From: Corynebacterium confusum
Lineage (GTDB): Bacteria > Actinomycetota > Actinomycetes > Mycobacteriales > Mycobacteriaceae
Assembly: GCF_030408715.1 (NCBI RefSeq)
Contig: NZ_CP047202.1
Span: 558,001-622,000, forward strand
DNA: 64,000 nucleotides
Direction: 5' to 3'
Below are positions 1 through 8,889 of this stretch, in pieces; position 1 is the stretch's first letter, and the number at the start of each line of letters is the position of its first letter. Made by a program: the position numbers and the translations under genes. Below the pieces are notes generated by a model. It was given only the letters and a program-made list of their open reading frames with translations, did no database searches and had not been told where the DNA came from.

Positions 1-461
1 CCCTGCGGGCCGGCGTAGTGGTCGGCGCCGCGGGCGACGTTGCGCAGCAGGGAGTGGCTGGCGAAGAAGATCACGGAGTGCTCCGCACCGGAGACCTCCG
101 CCAGGGACTGGGTCAGTTCGAAGTTGCGGGCCACGGTGCCGACGTTGTCGTGGCTGGGCGCGCCCGCCAGGCGGTTGGGCACGTCCACCAGGTCGTAGAC
201 GTCGCGGGTGGCCGGGGTGATGCGGTCCTCGCCGCGGGCGGCGAAGGCCTGCCACTCCGGGTGATCGAGCAGATCGTGTTTGTGATCGGATTCCACGTAG
301 CACAGCAGCTCGGCGGCGGATCCGAACAGCAGGACGGATTCGTCATTGCCTAAGAAGGCCTGCCACTCGGCACCGTCTTGGCGCCATTTCGGGGCCCACA
401 GGGTGAAGTAATCACCGGCGGGCAAACTCAGCTTTACGGGAACGATCGCGCGGGTGCTCAT
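1..461 (-). CDS. Conserved actinobacterial protein of unknown function (C-terminus cut by window edge)
   Basis: The reading frame opens at ATG 461 on the minus strand (MSTRAIVPVKLSLPAGDYFT) and stays open to the window edge, giving about 153 residues with the C-terminus missing. The protein is soluble, acidic and Trp-rich, with no signal peptide or membrane segment. From memory it resembles an uncharacterised family found near upp in corynebacteria and mycobacteria; no function is known to me. Codon use is like that of its neighbours. No strong Shine-Dalgarno sequence precedes the ATG. It runs in the same direction as the NlpC/P60 gene, whose stop is about 50 bases upstream, so the two could be co-transcribed. 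Confidence 0.75.
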   Translation of the reverse strand, partial: MSTRAIVPVKLSLPAGDYFTLWAPKWRQDGAEWQAFLGNDESVLLFGSAAELLCYVESDHKHDLLDHPEWQAFAARGEDRITPATRDVYDLVDVPNRLAGAPSHDNVGTVARNFELTQSLAEVSGAEHSVIFFASHSLLRNVARGADHYAGPQ

Positions 462-513
462 GGCGTTTAAGTCTACCCAAACCTCCCGCCCGGATAGGCG
501 ACCCGCCCGGGCT

Positions 514-1485
514 TTAGCCAGTAGGCCGCCAGAATCCGAGGAATTGCATCCCGATATTGGAGGTGCGCACCGGGTTGACCTGGACCGGATCGCCGGCCTC
601 GACCATCTGGCCGTTGCCGGCGTACATGGCCACGTGCCCGTCCCATACCGCCAGGTCGCCCTCCTGCAACTCGCTGGCGTCCACCTGCCGGCCGACGGCC
701 TGCTGGTCCGCCGTGCGCAGCAGGTCGACCCCGGCCTGGGCGTAGGCCCACTGGGTCAGGCCGGAGCAGTCGAAGCCGTTCGGGGTCGTCCCGCCCCAGA
801 CGTAAGGCGTGCCCTGCTGGGACAGCGCGGCCTTAACCGCCGCCTTGCCCGCGGCGTTGCCGCCGTCCTCCCCGCCGGTACCTTCCTGGTGGGCGACCAG
901 CTCGACCTCGTTTTCCGGCGCGGTCTCCGGCAGGGCCTCCGGCGCGTGGCCTCCCCCGGCGCCGGGGAGGGAGGCCTGCTCCTTGAGCGCGGCGACCGCG
1001 TGCGCGCCGCGTTCTTCCGACGGCAGGGCGGAGCCCACGTGGGAGGCGGCGATATCGACCAGCGGCTGCGCGGCCGCGGCGAGTTCCTCGATCAGCTGGG
1101 CCACGCGGGCGCCCGCCCGGGCGACGAACTGCTGGGCCAAGGCCGCCAGCTGGGCGGCCGCCGCGGCGCGGGCCGCCGGGTTGATGGCTAGCATGCCCAG
1201 CGCGACGGGCAGGGCCTGACGCCCCAGCTCCACGGCGATGCCCACGATGTCACCGCCGGCGGCAAAGACCAGGTCCCGCCCGCGGGCGAGCGCCTGGTGC
1301 AGGGACTCACGGTCGCTGCCCAGGGCGTTGGCAGCCGCCAGCACCGGGGTGGCGTCGGTCTGGCTGATGCGTGCGAGCGGCTCCACCGCGGCGACATCAG
1401 GGTTGACGGGCAGCTCCAAGCCTGCGGGGAGGTCGGCCGGGCGCATCGCGGAGATGGTCTTGAGGGCTTGGGTGATGACCTGCAT
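514..1485 (-). CDS. NlpC/P60 family peptidoglycan endopeptidase with helical N-terminal domain
   Basis: A 323-residue protein whose last 110 residues form an NlpC/P60 cysteine peptidase domain. The catalytic Cys240 lies in GFDCSG and His284 in DGHVAMY; the lead-in YVWGGTTPNGFDCSG is typical. This family cleaves D-Glu to diaminopimelate peptide bonds in cell-wall stem peptides. Residues 1-180 are Ala-rich and helical, followed by a charged linker. No Sec signal peptide is visible at the N-terminus, which is odd for a wall hydrolase. The start ATG 1485 overlaps the stop of the small EspC-like gene (ATGA), so the two are translationally coupled. Joint export by a type VII-like route is an inference; the domain call is firm. 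Confidence 0.88.
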   Translation of the reverse strand: MQVITQALKTISAMRPADLPAGLELPVNPDVAAVEPLARISQTDATPVLAAANALGSDRESLHQALARGRDLVFAAGGDIVGIAVELGRQALPVALGMLAINPAARAAAAAQLAALAQQFVARAGARVAQLIEELAAAAQPLVDIAASHVGSALPSEERGAHAVAALKEQASLPGAGGGHAPEALPETAPENEVELVAHQEGTGGEDGGNAAGKAAVKAALSQQGTPYVWGGTTPNGFDCSGLTQWAYAQAGVDLLRTADQQAVGRQVDASELQEGDLAVWDGHVAMYAGNGQMVEAGDPVQVNPVRTSNIGMQFLGFWRPTG

Positions 1486-1772
1486 CAGGAACCTCCCGCG
1501 TGGGCGGCAAGGCGGCCGGCAGTGTGCTCGTCGGTGGCGGCCGCGGCCGCGGCCAGGGCGTAGCCGGCCCGGGAAATATGCGCCAGGTCCGCGCGCAGGC
1601 GCTCTGTGCGTTGATTGATATTGGTCACAGCGGCGGCCAGGCGGGCGCCGAAGTCGTGCGTGGCGGCATCCAGGGGTATCGCGGGCGGGGCAGGCAGGCT
1701 GCCTTGGGCGTTGCGGGCTACGTCGGTGGCTAGTTGGCGGGTCAGGTCTGGGTCAACGTCGAGAATACTCAT
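1485..1772 (-). CDS. Small helical EspC-like (type VII secretion-associated) protein
   Basis: A 95-residue, Ala-rich, mostly helical protein. Its layout recalls the ESX/EspC family: an early VDPDLTRQ helix, a central FGARLAAAV segment, a second helix and a closing A-x-D segment (ATDEH). There is no signal peptide. The gene is the first of a two-gene unit with the NlpC/P60 gene, coupled by an ATGA overlap. The canonical YxxxD/E export motif is not evident: a Tyr is present in RAGYALAAA but with no acid at +4. Assignment to the EspC family is therefore tentative, and it may simply be a helical partner or chaperone for the hydrolase. Confidence 0.6.
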   Translation of the reverse strand: MSILDVDPDLTRQLATDVARNAQGSLPAPPAIPLDAATHDFGARLAAAVTNINQRTERLRADLAHISRAGYALAAAAAATDEHTAGRLAAHAGGS

Positions 1773-1835
1773 GCCTTCTTAGACTGCGCGGACACCGGCA
1801 TGGTTCCCGCCGCTTTCTCAGTGCTGTCCATGCCC

Positions 1836-1841
1836 TACGAT
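1836..1841 (+). promoter_or_regulatory. -10 box for leaderless upp transcript
   Basis: TACGAT at 1836-1841 lies 7 bases before ATG 1849. That is the spacing expected if transcription starts on the A of the start codon. There is no correctly spaced ribosome binding site for ATG 1849, nor one for the alternative ATG 1840. Confidence 0.55.
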
Positions 1842-1848
1842 GGGGGAC

Positions 1849-2484
1849 ATGGAAACCTACGTTGTTGATCACCCCCTCGCGGCGTCCCGCCTGACCCTGA
1901 TGCGCGACGCCCGCAGCGATAACACGGCTTTCCGCGCCGCACTGAAGGACCTGGGCACCATGCTGGTCTACGAGGCCGCGCGGAACTTGCCGGTGGAGCA
2001 CTTCGACTGCCAGACCCCGGTGGACGTGGCGGAAGGCACCCGCCTGCAGGACCCGCCGATCATCGTGCCGATCATCCGCGCCGGCCTGGGGATGATCGAC
2101 CCCGCGCTGGCGATGATCCCCGACGCCCAGGTCGGCTTCATCGGCATGGCGCGCAACGAGGAGACCCACGAGCCGGTCCCGTACCTGGAGGCCCTGCCGG
2201 AGGACCTGTCCGGCCGCACCGTCTTCGTGGTCGATCCCATGCTGGCCACCGGCGGCTCGCTGCTGCACTCGCTGCGGCTGCTGGCCGACCGCGGTGCCAC
2301 CGATATCACCGCCATCTGCATGGTCTCGGCGCAGCCGGGCGTGGACGCGCTGGCCAACTCGGGCCTGCCGGTGCGCCTGGTCACCGCGTGCATCGACCCG
2401 AGCCTGGACGAGGACGCCTACATCGTCCCCGGCCTGGGAGATGCCGGCGATCGCCTCTACGGCCCGCGCAACATCGACTTCTAA
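1849..2484 (+). CDS. upp: Uracil phosphoribosyltransferase
   Basis: Converts uracil and PRPP to UMP in pyrimidine salvage, in the cytosol. The 211-residue protein has the family hallmarks: an early [14 protein letters not shown] segment, [14 protein letters not shown], the PRPP-binding loop [11 protein letters not shown] and the uracil-binding C-terminus near [14 protein letters not shown]. Length is normal. ATG 1849 was preferred over the in-frame ATG 1840 because family members begin just before VVDHPLA and because a -10 box 7 bases upstream suggests a leaderless mRNA. It is divergent from the NlpC/P60 unit and is followed after 53 bases by a small regulator gene. Confidence 0.97.
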   Translation: METYVVDHPLAASRLTLMRDARSDNTAFRAALKDLGTMLVYEAARNLPVEHFDCQTPVDVAEGTRLQDPPIIVPIIRAGLGMIDPALAMIPDAQVGFIGMARNEETHEPVPYLEALPEDLSGRTVFVVDPMLATGGSLLHSLRLLADRGATDITAICMVSAQPGVDALANSGLPVRLVTACIDPSLDEDAYIVPGLGDAGDRLYGPRNIDF

Positions 2485-2537
2485 GCTAGGCTTTAAGGCG
2501 CACATCATCGAGCGTCTTCCACGGGGGTGGGGAAGTT

Positions 2538-2915
2538 TTGACTACGGCTGCGCGTCCGGCCTTGAGCTTTTGGAAATCCTGCGGGGAATTATTCGCCAGC
2601 AACCTGCGCACCGCGCGGGTGCGCCGCGGCCTGTCCCAGCGGGCGCTGGCGGATATCTCCGGCGTCTCCCGCAACCAGATCGGCAACCTGGAGCGCGCCC
2701 GCGCCGCGGATCCGACGGTATCCACGGTCTACAAGCTGGCCCTGGCCCTGGAGATCCCGCCGGCGGTCTTGCTGCCGTATACCCGGCAGTTCGCGGCCTC
2801 GCTGGTGGCCGAGATCTCCGACGTCGCCGCCTTTTCTCCGGCGTACGTGCGCCAGCGCCGCCGCGAGGCGACCCAGCCAGCCTTTCCCGGCGGCGCGGGC
2901 AAGTTGAGGGCCTGA
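2538..2915 (+). CDS. XRE-family helix-turn-helix regulator
   Basis: A 125-residue protein with a Cro/C1-type helix-turn-helix at about residues 20-75: LRTARVRRGLSQRALAD, then SGVSRNQIGNLERAR as the recognition region. The C-terminus is short and basic, with no ligand domain. The start is TTG 2538, with GGGGAAG just upstream; the spacing is tight, so a start a few codons further in is possible. It sits between upp and the amidohydrolase, a position where a small regulator also occurs in other corynebacteria. The target is unknown; the palindrome at 2969-2982 immediately downstream is a candidate site. Confidence 0.8.
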   Translation: MTTAARPALSFWKSCGELFASNLRTARVRRGLSQRALADISGVSRNQIGNLERARAADPTVSTVYKLALALEIPPAVLLPYTRQFAASLVAEISDVAAFSPAYVRQRRREATQPAFPGGAGKLRA

Positions 2916-2918
2916 CTA

Positions 2919-2946
2919 TTGGCGCGCGGGGAGGGGCGGTTATACT
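2919..2946 (+). promoter_or_regulatory. Promoter of the M20 amidohydrolase gene
   Basis: TTGGCG at 2919-2924 and TATACT at 2941-2946 are separated by 16 bases, a good sigma-A-type pair about 90 bases upstream of ATG 3033. Confidence 0.6.
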
Positions 2947-2968
2947 GGGCGACTAACTGAACAGCATG

Positions 2969-2982
2969 GTCTAGTTGTAGAC
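2969..2982. promoter_or_regulatory. Inverted repeat in the amidohydrolase leader
   Basis: GTCTA-GTTG-TAGAC is a perfect 5-base inverted repeat with a 4-base spacer, starting 22 bases after the -10 box. It could be an operator or a small mRNA hairpin. Confidence 0.35.
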
Positions 2983-3032
2983 TGTGGCGAGTACTAAACG
3001 AGCAGTTGCCTAACGCGGTGAGGAGGCCATTA

Positions 3033-4262
3033 ATGGCAGACCAGACGGGAGACCTGGTGGCCCCACAGTCAATCAGCGCGTTCGTCAGCGCCTGGTTCGA
3101 GGAGCACCGGGCGGAGATTCACGGCTGGCGCCGCCACATCCACCGCCACCCGGAGACGGCCAACCGGGAGGTAGAGACCACCCGGTATATCGCCGCCCGC
3201 CTGGCCGAGTACGGCGTTAGCGCCCACCGCTTCCCGGAGACCGGCCTGATGGCCGACATCGGCCCAGAGACTGAGGGCGGGCGTGTGGCCTTCCGCGCGG
3301 ACATCGACGCCCTGCCGGTCACGGAGGTCACCGGCCTGGAATTTACCTCGGAGGTTAGCGGGGTCGCGCACGCCTGTGGCCACGACGTGCACACCACCGT
3401 GGTGCTGGGCTTGGCCTGCGCCATCGCCGACTATGACCGTGCTTTCGGCCTGCCGGTCGGCGTGCGGGTCATCTTCCAACCCGCCGAAGAAGTCTGGGTG
3501 GGCGGGGCCACCGACGTCATCGAGTGGGGCGCGCTAAAGGGCGTGCACTCCATCTTCGCGGTGCACGTGGAGCCCAAGCTGCGCGTCGGGCGCATCGGCG
3601 TGCGCACCGGTGCCATCACCTCGGCCACCGACATCGTCGAGCTGACCATCAACGGTCCGGGCGGGCACACCTCCCGCCCGCACCTGTCCGCGGACGTGGT
3701 CTACGCGCTGGGCAAGGTGATAACGGAGCTGCCCGCGCTGCTGTCGCGCCGGGTGGATCCGCGCACCGGCACGGTCGCCGTCTTCGGCCAGGTCAACTCC
3801 GGCTACGCGCCGAACGCCATCCCGGAGACCGGCACGGCCTCGGGCACGGTGCGCACCGCCGATATCGGGGTCTGGCGCAAGATCCAGGGACTGGTCACCG
3901 AGCTCATCGAACAGATCTTGGCCCCCGTCGGCGTCGAGCACGTCCTGTCCTATCACCGCGGCGTTCCGCCGGTGCTTAACGACGACGTGGCCACCGCCCT
4001 GCTGGCCAGCGCTGCCAGCCACATTGACCCACAGGCCGTGGTGGAGGCCCCGCAGTCCTCCGGCGGGGAGGATTTCTCCTGGTACCTCGAGCACGTTCCC
4101 GGCTCCATGGCGCGCTTGGGTTGCTGGTCCGGCGACGGCGAGCAGTTCGATCTGCACATGGGGGATCTCGTGGTGGACGAGCGCGCCATCGGCGTGGGCA
4201 TCAAGCTCTTTGGCTCCGTGGTGGAGCAATTCGCGAACTCGGAGGGCGTAGACCTAGGCTAG
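3033..4262 (+). CDS. amiA: M20 family metallopeptidase / N-acyl-amino acid amidohydrolase
   Basis: Hydrolyses an N-acyl or peptide bond in small substrates such as hippurate or N-acyl amino acids; the exact substrate is unknown. The 409-residue protein has the M20D/HipO layout: metal-site motif HACGHDVH (Cys115, His117, His120), the FRADIDALP segment (Asp92), the FQPAEE motif with the catalytic Glu, and a dimerisation domain containing NGPGGHTSRPH. No signal peptide, so cytosolic. The start ATG 3033 is set by a strong AGGAGG at 3021-3026; an upstream in-frame TTG has no such site. An amidohydrolase precedes the lpdA-type gene in other corynebacteria too. Confidence 0.9.
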   Translation: MADQTGDLVAPQSISAFVSAWFEEHRAEIHGWRRHIHRHPETANREVETTRYIAARLAEYGVSAHRFPETGLMADIGPETEGGRVAFRADIDALPVTEVTGLEFTSEVSGVAHACGHDVHTTVVLGLACAIADYDRAFGLPVGVRVIFQPAEEVWVGGATDVIEWGALKGVHSIFAVHVEPKLRVGRIGVRTGAITSATDIVELTINGPGGHTSRPHLSADVVYALGKVITELPALLSRRVDPRTGTVAVFGQVNSGYAPNAIPETGTASGTVRTADIGVWRKIQGLVTELIEQILAPVGVEHVLSYHRGVPPVLNDDVATALLASAASHIDPQAVVEAPQSSGGEDFSWYLEHVPGSMARLGCWSGDGEQFDLHMGDLVVDERAIGVGIKLFGSVVEQFANSEGVDLG

Positions 4263-4360
4263 GGCGGTAGAGTAGGCGGGGAAGTATCTTTATGACACTT
4301 GTCTTGTCTCTATTTCCCCGTGACCTAATCGCCTGAAGTTTATTAAAGGAGCTTTTCTAC

Positions 4361-5788
4361 GTGTCTCACCAGTCGCAGCGAATTGTCATCATCGGCGGCG
4401 GCCCCGCAGGTTATGAAGCAGCTTTGGCCGGTGCCAAGTATGGCGCCGACATTATCCTGATTGAAGATCAAGGCATGGGTGGCTCGGGCATCCTGCTGGA
4501 CTGTGTGCCGTCGAAGTCCTTCATCGCGGGCGCCAACATTAAGACCGACCTGCGGCGTGCGGAGGCCATGGGGCTCAATGAGCACCTGGGGCACATGCCG
4601 CTGGCGCTCCAGGCCCTCAACGAGCGAGTGCAGGCCCTGGCCGCCAACCAGTCAGGCGATATCCAAAACGACATGGAGCGCGCCGGCGTGCGCGTCATCA
4701 ACGGCCGCGGCTACTTCGGCGAGGATCAGACCGCCAGCGCCAGCGTGTGCCACAAGATCACCGCGGTGCACAACGACGGCGGCGAGGAAGAGGTCCTGGA
4801 GGCAGACCTGGTGCTGATTGCCACCGGCGCGACCCCGCGCATCCTGCCGGGCGCCCAGCCGGACGGCGAGCGCATCCTGACCTGGCAGCAGGTCTACAAC
4901 CTGCAGGACCTGCCCGAGCACCTCGTCGTGGTCGGCTCCGGCGTCACCGGTGCGGAGTTCGTCTCCGCCTTCGCGGAGCTGGGCGTGAAGGTCACCATGG
5001 TCGCCTCCCGCGACCGCATCCTCCCGCACGACGACGCCGACGCGGCCGACGTGCTGGAGACCGTTCTGTCCGAGCGCGGCGTCGAGCTGGAAAAGCACGC
5101 CCGAGTGGACACCGTCACCCGCACCGAGGACGGCGGCGTGTGCGTTAAGACCTCCGACGGCCGCGAGATCTTCGGCTCCCACGCCCTGATGTCGATTGGT
5201 TCCATCCCGAAGACGAAAGGCCTGGGCCTGGAGAACGTCGGCGTGTCCACCACCAAGTCCGGCCACATCGAGGTCGACCGTGTCTCGCGCACCAGCGTGG
5301 CCGGCATCTATGCCGCCGGTGACTGCTCCGACCTGTTCCCGCTGGCCTCCGTGGCCGCCATGCAGGGCCGCATTGCCATGTACCACGCCCTGGGCGAGGG
5401 CGTGTCCCCGCTGCGCCTGAAGACCGTTGCCACAGCCGTGTTCACCCGCCCGGAGATCGCGGCCGTCGGCTTCACCCAGGCCGAGATCGAAAACGGCGAC
5501 GTCGCCGCCCGCACCATCACCATGCCGCTGAGCACCAACCCGCGCGCCAAGATGCGCTCGCTCCGCCACGGCTTCGTCAAGCTGTTCTGCCGCCAGACCT
5601 CCGGCCGCGTCATCGGCGGCGTGGTCGTCGCCCCGACGGCCTCCGAGCTCATCCTGCCGATTGCGGTCGCCGTGACTAACCAGCTCACCGTGAACCAGCT
5701 GGCGGATTCCTTCGCGGTCTACCCGTCCCTGTCCGGCACCATCACCGAGGCCGCCCGCCGCCTGGTCGCCCACGATGATCTGGAGTAG
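4361..5788 (+). CDS. lpdA: LpdA-type flavoprotein (NAD(P)H quinone/disulfide reductase family), not a true lipoamide dehydrogenase
   Basis: A 475-residue FAD/NAD protein with the two-nucleotide-binding fold: FAD motif IGGGPAGYEA near the N-terminus, NAD motif VVGSGVTGAEF near residue 190, and IYAAGDCSDLFPLASVA before the dimer domain. The CxxxxC redox pair of lipoamide dehydrogenase is broken: in GMGGSGILLDCVPSK residue 43 is Gly and only Cys48 remains. The C-terminal His of the His-Glu dyad is replaced (VYPSLSG, Tyr454). The M. tuberculosis homologue Rv3303c has the same losses and is known as a quinone reductase, so that role is inferred. The start GTG 4361 has AAAGGAG at 4345-4351. Confidence 0.9.
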   Translation: MSHQSQRIVIIGGGPAGYEAALAGAKYGADIILIEDQGMGGSGILLDCVPSKSFIAGANIKTDLRRAEAMGLNEHLGHMPLALQALNERVQALAANQSGDIQNDMERAGVRVINGRGYFGEDQTASASVCHKITAVHNDGGEEEVLEADLVLIATGATPRILPGAQPDGERILTWQQVYNLQDLPEHLVVVGSGVTGAEFVSAFAELGVKVTMVASRDRILPHDDADAADVLETVLSERGVELEKHARVDTVTRTEDGGVCVKTSDGREIFGSHALMSIGSIPKTKGLGLENVGVSTTKSGHIEVDRVSRTSVAGIYAAGDCSDLFPLASVAAMQGRIAMYHALGEGVSPLRLKTVATAVFTRPEIAAVGFTQAEIENGDVAARTITMPLSTNPRAKMRSLRHGFVKLFCRQTSGRVIGGVVVAPTASELILPIAVAVTNQLTVNQLADSFAVYPSLSGTITEAARRLVAHDDLE

Positions 5789-5832
5789 GCACTACTCAAA
5801 CGCCCCCGAGGGCGGCCCCGACGGCACAAATT

Positions 5833-5863
5833 AAAGGCAGCTGGTCAGACCAGCTGCCTTTTT
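5833..5863. terminator. Bidirectional rho-independent terminator between lpdA and prpR
   Basis: A 12-base stem (AAAGGCAGCTGG, 5833-5844, with its complement at 5850-5861) has a 5-base loop and a T run on the plus strand. The A run at the other end gives a T run on the minus strand, so it can serve both convergent genes. Confidence 0.9.
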
Positions 5864-5868
5864 GCTTG

Positions 5869-7185
5869 CTAGAAGCGCAGGCCGTTGGGGCTGGCGTTGA
5901 GATCGTGGTGCGCCTCGACGCCGGACTGTGGGAAGGCGCGCTGGGGGCAGGCGCTGCGCGGGCAGGTGGTGCACCCGGGCCCTATGGGGGTGGCGGCGGC
6001 CGGGTTGAGGTTGAGGGCGTCGGAGTAGATGAGTCGGTGGGCCTGGGATATGTCGCAGCCCAGGCCGACGGAGAACTCCTTGCGCGGGGTGCCGAAGGGT
6101 TGGGCCTGCCCCTGGATGTGGCGGGCGATCCACAGGTAGCTGTGCCCGTCGGGCATGGTGGCGACCTGACGGGTGATGCGGTTGGGGGTCTCGAAGGCCC
6201 GGTGGACCACCCACAGCGGGCAGGAGCCGCCGGAGCGAGAGAAGTGGAAGCTGGTGGCGGACTGGCGCTTGGAGATATTGCCCGCGCGGTCGGTGCGGAT
6301 GAAAAAGAACGGCACGCCCTGGGCGCCGGGGCGCTGGAGGGTGGCTAGCCGCTGGGCGGTGGCCTCGAAGCTGGTGCCGAAGGCGGTGCCGAGGCGCTCG
6401 ACGTCGTAGCGGAAGTCCTCGGCCTGCTCGAGGAAGGCGGTGTACGGCATGGTCACGGCGGCGGCGAAGTACTGGGCCAGGCCGTAGGTGGCTAGGTCGC
6501 GGGAGTCGGCATCGGCCAGCTCGGAGACCAGGTTGTCCAGGACGTCGCGGTAGGCCAGCAGGCAGTATTGGAGGGCCATCTGGAAGCACAGCTGGGCATC
6601 GGTCAGCCCGTCCTGCAGATCCAGCTGCCGGGTCTCAGGGTCGTACTGACGGCGCAGGTGCGGGCCGGCCGCGCGGAAGCGGACCTGCACGCCGAGCTCG
6701 CGGTCGAGCAGCGTGGACAGCTGGGTCAGGCGGAACAGGCTGTCGCCCAGTCGCCCGGAGAGCTCCTCGGCTAGGACGTCGAGCTCGTGGATGTAGTTGT
6801 TGGCGTCGTAGAAGAAATCCCGCACGACCTCGTAGGATCCGGCAGGCCGGGACTCGGGCACGCGCCGGGCGATATCGACGAGCTCCGGCATGAGCTCGGG
6901 GTAGCGGGCGGCGATTTCGGAAAGCGTCGACTCGGGTGCTTGGGGGAAGATGGCGCGCAGATCGGAGATGGTGCGCACGTCCTTGACTGGCGAGAAATAG
7001 GTCGGGTCCACGCCGAAGCGCTGGGTCAGCTGCATCAGCACCGTCACGGTCAGCGGGCGCTGGTCGTTTTCCAGCTGGTTGAGGTAGCTGGTGGACAGGT
7101 CCAGCTCCTTGGCCATGGCGACCTGGGTGAGTCCGCGGGACTTGCGGAGCGCATGGATCCTTGCCCCCGCGTAGTGCTTGCTCAT
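5869..7185 (-). CDS. prpR: PrpR/RamB-family transcriptional regulator of propionate metabolism
   Basis: A 438-residue regulator of the short-chain acyl-CoA-responsive XRE class. An N-terminal helix-turn-helix (IHALRKSRGLTQVAMAKELD, then STSYLNQLENDQRPLT) is followed by a long middle domain related to inactive M78/IrrE peptidases and a Cys-rich C-terminal domain (GGSCPLW, LGCDI, CTTCPRSAC). In the family, acyl-CoA and an iron-sulfur cluster bind these regions. It faces prpDBC across 192 bases, so local control of the methylcitrate genes is the natural reading. ATG 7185 was chosen because relatives begin MSK/MGK before the helix-turn-helix; the in-frame TTG 7194 is an alternative. Confidence 0.9.
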   Translation of the reverse strand: MSKHYAGARIHALRKSRGLTQVAMAKELDLSTSYLNQLENDQRPLTVTVLMQLTQRFGVDPTYFSPVKDVRTISDLRAIFPQAPESTLSEIAARYPELMPELVDIARRVPESRPAGSYEVVRDFFYDANNYIHELDVLAEELSGRLGDSLFRLTQLSTLLDRELGVQVRFRAAGPHLRRQYDPETRQLDLQDGLTDAQLCFQMALQYCLLAYRDVLDNLVSELADADSRDLATYGLAQYFAAAVTMPYTAFLEQAEDFRYDVERLGTAFGTSFEATAQRLATLQRPGAQGVPFFFIRTDRAGNISKRQSATSFHFSRSGGSCPLWVVHRAFETPNRITRQVATMPDGHSYLWIARHIQGQAQPFGTPRKEFSVGLGCDISQAHRLIYSDALNLNPAAATPIGPGCTTCPRSACPQRAFPQSGVEAHHDLNASPNGLRF

Positions 7186-7232
7186 CGTCTTCAATCTTCC
7201 TTTGGCGCCCGTGTACTGCGGTTTTTACAGCT

Positions 7233-7272
7233 TTTGCGGAAATTGTCGTCATATTCCACTCTATTCCGCAAA
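7233..7272. promoter_or_regulatory. Inverted repeat, candidate PrpR operator in the prpR-prpD gap
   Basis: TTTGCGGAA (7233-7241) and its exact complement TTCCGCAAA (7264-7272) face each other with centres 31 bases apart, about three helical turns. They lie between the two divergent genes, upstream of a TAGTGT box at 7306-7311 that may be the prpD -10 element. Confidence 0.55.
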
Positions 7273-7377
7273 CTTTACTTGTGGTTTGAGCCCGCGACAA
7301 CCGCCTAGTGTGATGTGAAACGCAAATAAGTGTTACGGCCCTCACAAGGGGGGGTAGAAAGGCAGGCACGGCAGACC

Positions 7378-8889
7378 ATGATTGAGCACCAAGTACGCAC
7401 CCACAAGTCCGCGGAGGACTTCCCGCTGGAGGAGCACCTGGCCTACAAGGTGGCGCAGGTCGCCGCGGACCCGGTGGCCGTCGACGACGAGGTCGCGGAC
7501 ATGAGCATCAACCGCATCATCGATAACGCGGCCGTAGCGGTAGCCTCCGTCACCCGCCGCCCGGTCACCTCCGCGCGCACCATGGCCGAAGGCCACTCGG
7601 TCGCCGAAGGCGGCGCCAGCGTCTTCGGCATCGACGGCACCTACTCCGCCGAGTGGGCCGCCCTGGCCAACGGCACCGCCGTGCGCGAGCTGGACTTCCA
7701 CGACACCTTCCTGGCCGCCGAATACTCCCACCCCGGAGACAACATCCCGCCGCTGCTGGCCGTCGCCCAGCACAAGGGCCTGGGCGGCAAGGAGCTCATC
7801 CGCGCGGTGGCCACCGGCTACGAGATCCAGGTCAACCTGGTCAAGGGCATCTGCCTCCACGAGCACAAGATCGACCACGTCGCCCACCTCGGCCCGTCCG
7901 TGGCCGCCGGCCTGGGCACCCTGCTGGAGCTGGACACCGAGACCATCTACCAGGCCGTGGGCCAGGCGCTGCACACCACCACCGCCACCCGCCAATCCCG
8001 CAAGGGCCTTATTTCCTCCTGGAAGGCCTACGCCCCGGCGTTCGCCGGCAAGATGGCCATCGAGGCCGTCGACCGGACCATGCGCGGCGAGGGCGCGCCG
8101 GCCCCCATCTGGGAGGGCGAGGACGGCTTCATCGCCTGGATGCTGCACTCCCCGGAGCGCACCTACACCGTGCCGCTGCCTGCCCCCGGCGAGGCCAAGC
8201 GCGCCATCCTGGACACCTACACCAAGGAGCACTCCGCGGAATATCAGTCCCAGGCGCCCATCGACCTGGCCATCCGCATGAAGCAGACCCTGGCGGACAA
8301 GGGCCTAGACACCGCCAACATCGAGTCCATCGTCCTGCACACCTCGCACCACACCCACTACGTCATCGGCACCGGCGCGAACGACCCGCAGAAGATGGAC
8401 CCGCAGGCCTCCCGCGAGACCCTGGACCACTCCATCATGTACATCTTCGCCGTGGCCCTGCAGGATGGCGGCTGGCACCACGTGGACTCCTACCTGCCGG
8501 AGCGCGCCGCCCGCCCGGACACCGTGGAGCTGTGGCACAAGATCTCCACCGTGGAAGACCCCGAGTGGACCCGCCGCTACCACTCCCACGACCCGAACGA
8601 GAAGGCCTTCGGCGCCAAGGCGGTCATCACCTTCAACGACGGCACCGTGGTCGAGGACGAGATGGCCGTGGCCAATGCCCACCCGCTGGGCGCGCGCCCG
8701 TTCGAGCGCGACAACTACATCGCCAAGTTCCGCACCCTCGCCGAGGGCTTGGTCGACCCGGCCGAGCAGGACCGCTTCCTGGCCGCCGCCCAGAACCTGC
8801 GCGAACTCAACGATCTGAGCGAGCTCAATGTCCGGCTTAACGATGCCGCCCTCGCCCAAGCCCCCAACACCCCGGAAGGACTCTTCTAA
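7378..8889 (+). CDS. prpD: 2-methylcitrate dehydratase
   Basis: Dehydrates 2-methylcitrate to 2-methyl-cis-aconitate in propionyl-CoA breakdown. The 503-residue protein belongs to the MmgE/PrpD family, with the conserved segments [42 protein letters not shown] and [15 protein letters not shown]. Length matches family members. ATG 7378 ([11 protein letters not shown]) was chosen because corynebacterial PrpD proteins start there; the longer upstream frame runs through the leader. It is the first gene of prpDBC and overlaps prpB by one base (TAATG). Control by the divergent PrpR is likely. Confidence 0.96.
   Translation: MIEHQVRTHKSAEDFPLEEHLAYKVAQVAADPVAVDDEVADMSINRIIDNAAVAVASVTRRPVTSARTMAEGHSVAEGGASVFGIDGTYSAEWAALANGTAVRELDFHDTFLAAEYSHPGDNIPPLLAVAQHKGLGGKELIRAVATGYEIQVNLVKGICLHEHKIDHVAHLGPSVAAGLGTLLELDTETIYQAVGQALHTTTATRQSRKGLISSWKAYAPAFAGKMAIEAVDRTMRGEGAPAPIWEGEDGFIAWMLHSPERTYTVPLPAPGEAKRAILDTYTKEHSAEYQSQAPIDLAIRMKQTLADKGLDTANIESIVLHTSHHTHYVIGTGANDPQKMDPQASRETLDHSIMYIFAVALQDGGWHHVDSYLPERAARPDTVELWHKISTVEDPEWTRRYHSHDPNEKAFGAKAVITFNDGTVVEDEMAVANAHPLGARPFERDNYIAKFRTLAEGLVDPAEQDRFLAAAQNLRELNDLSELNVRLNDAALAQAPNTPEGLF

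Noticed and set aside
4277..4320. Inverted repeat CGGGGAA...TTCCCCG before lpdA
   Set aside because: The 7-base stem has a 30-base loop and no T run; not supported as a terminator.
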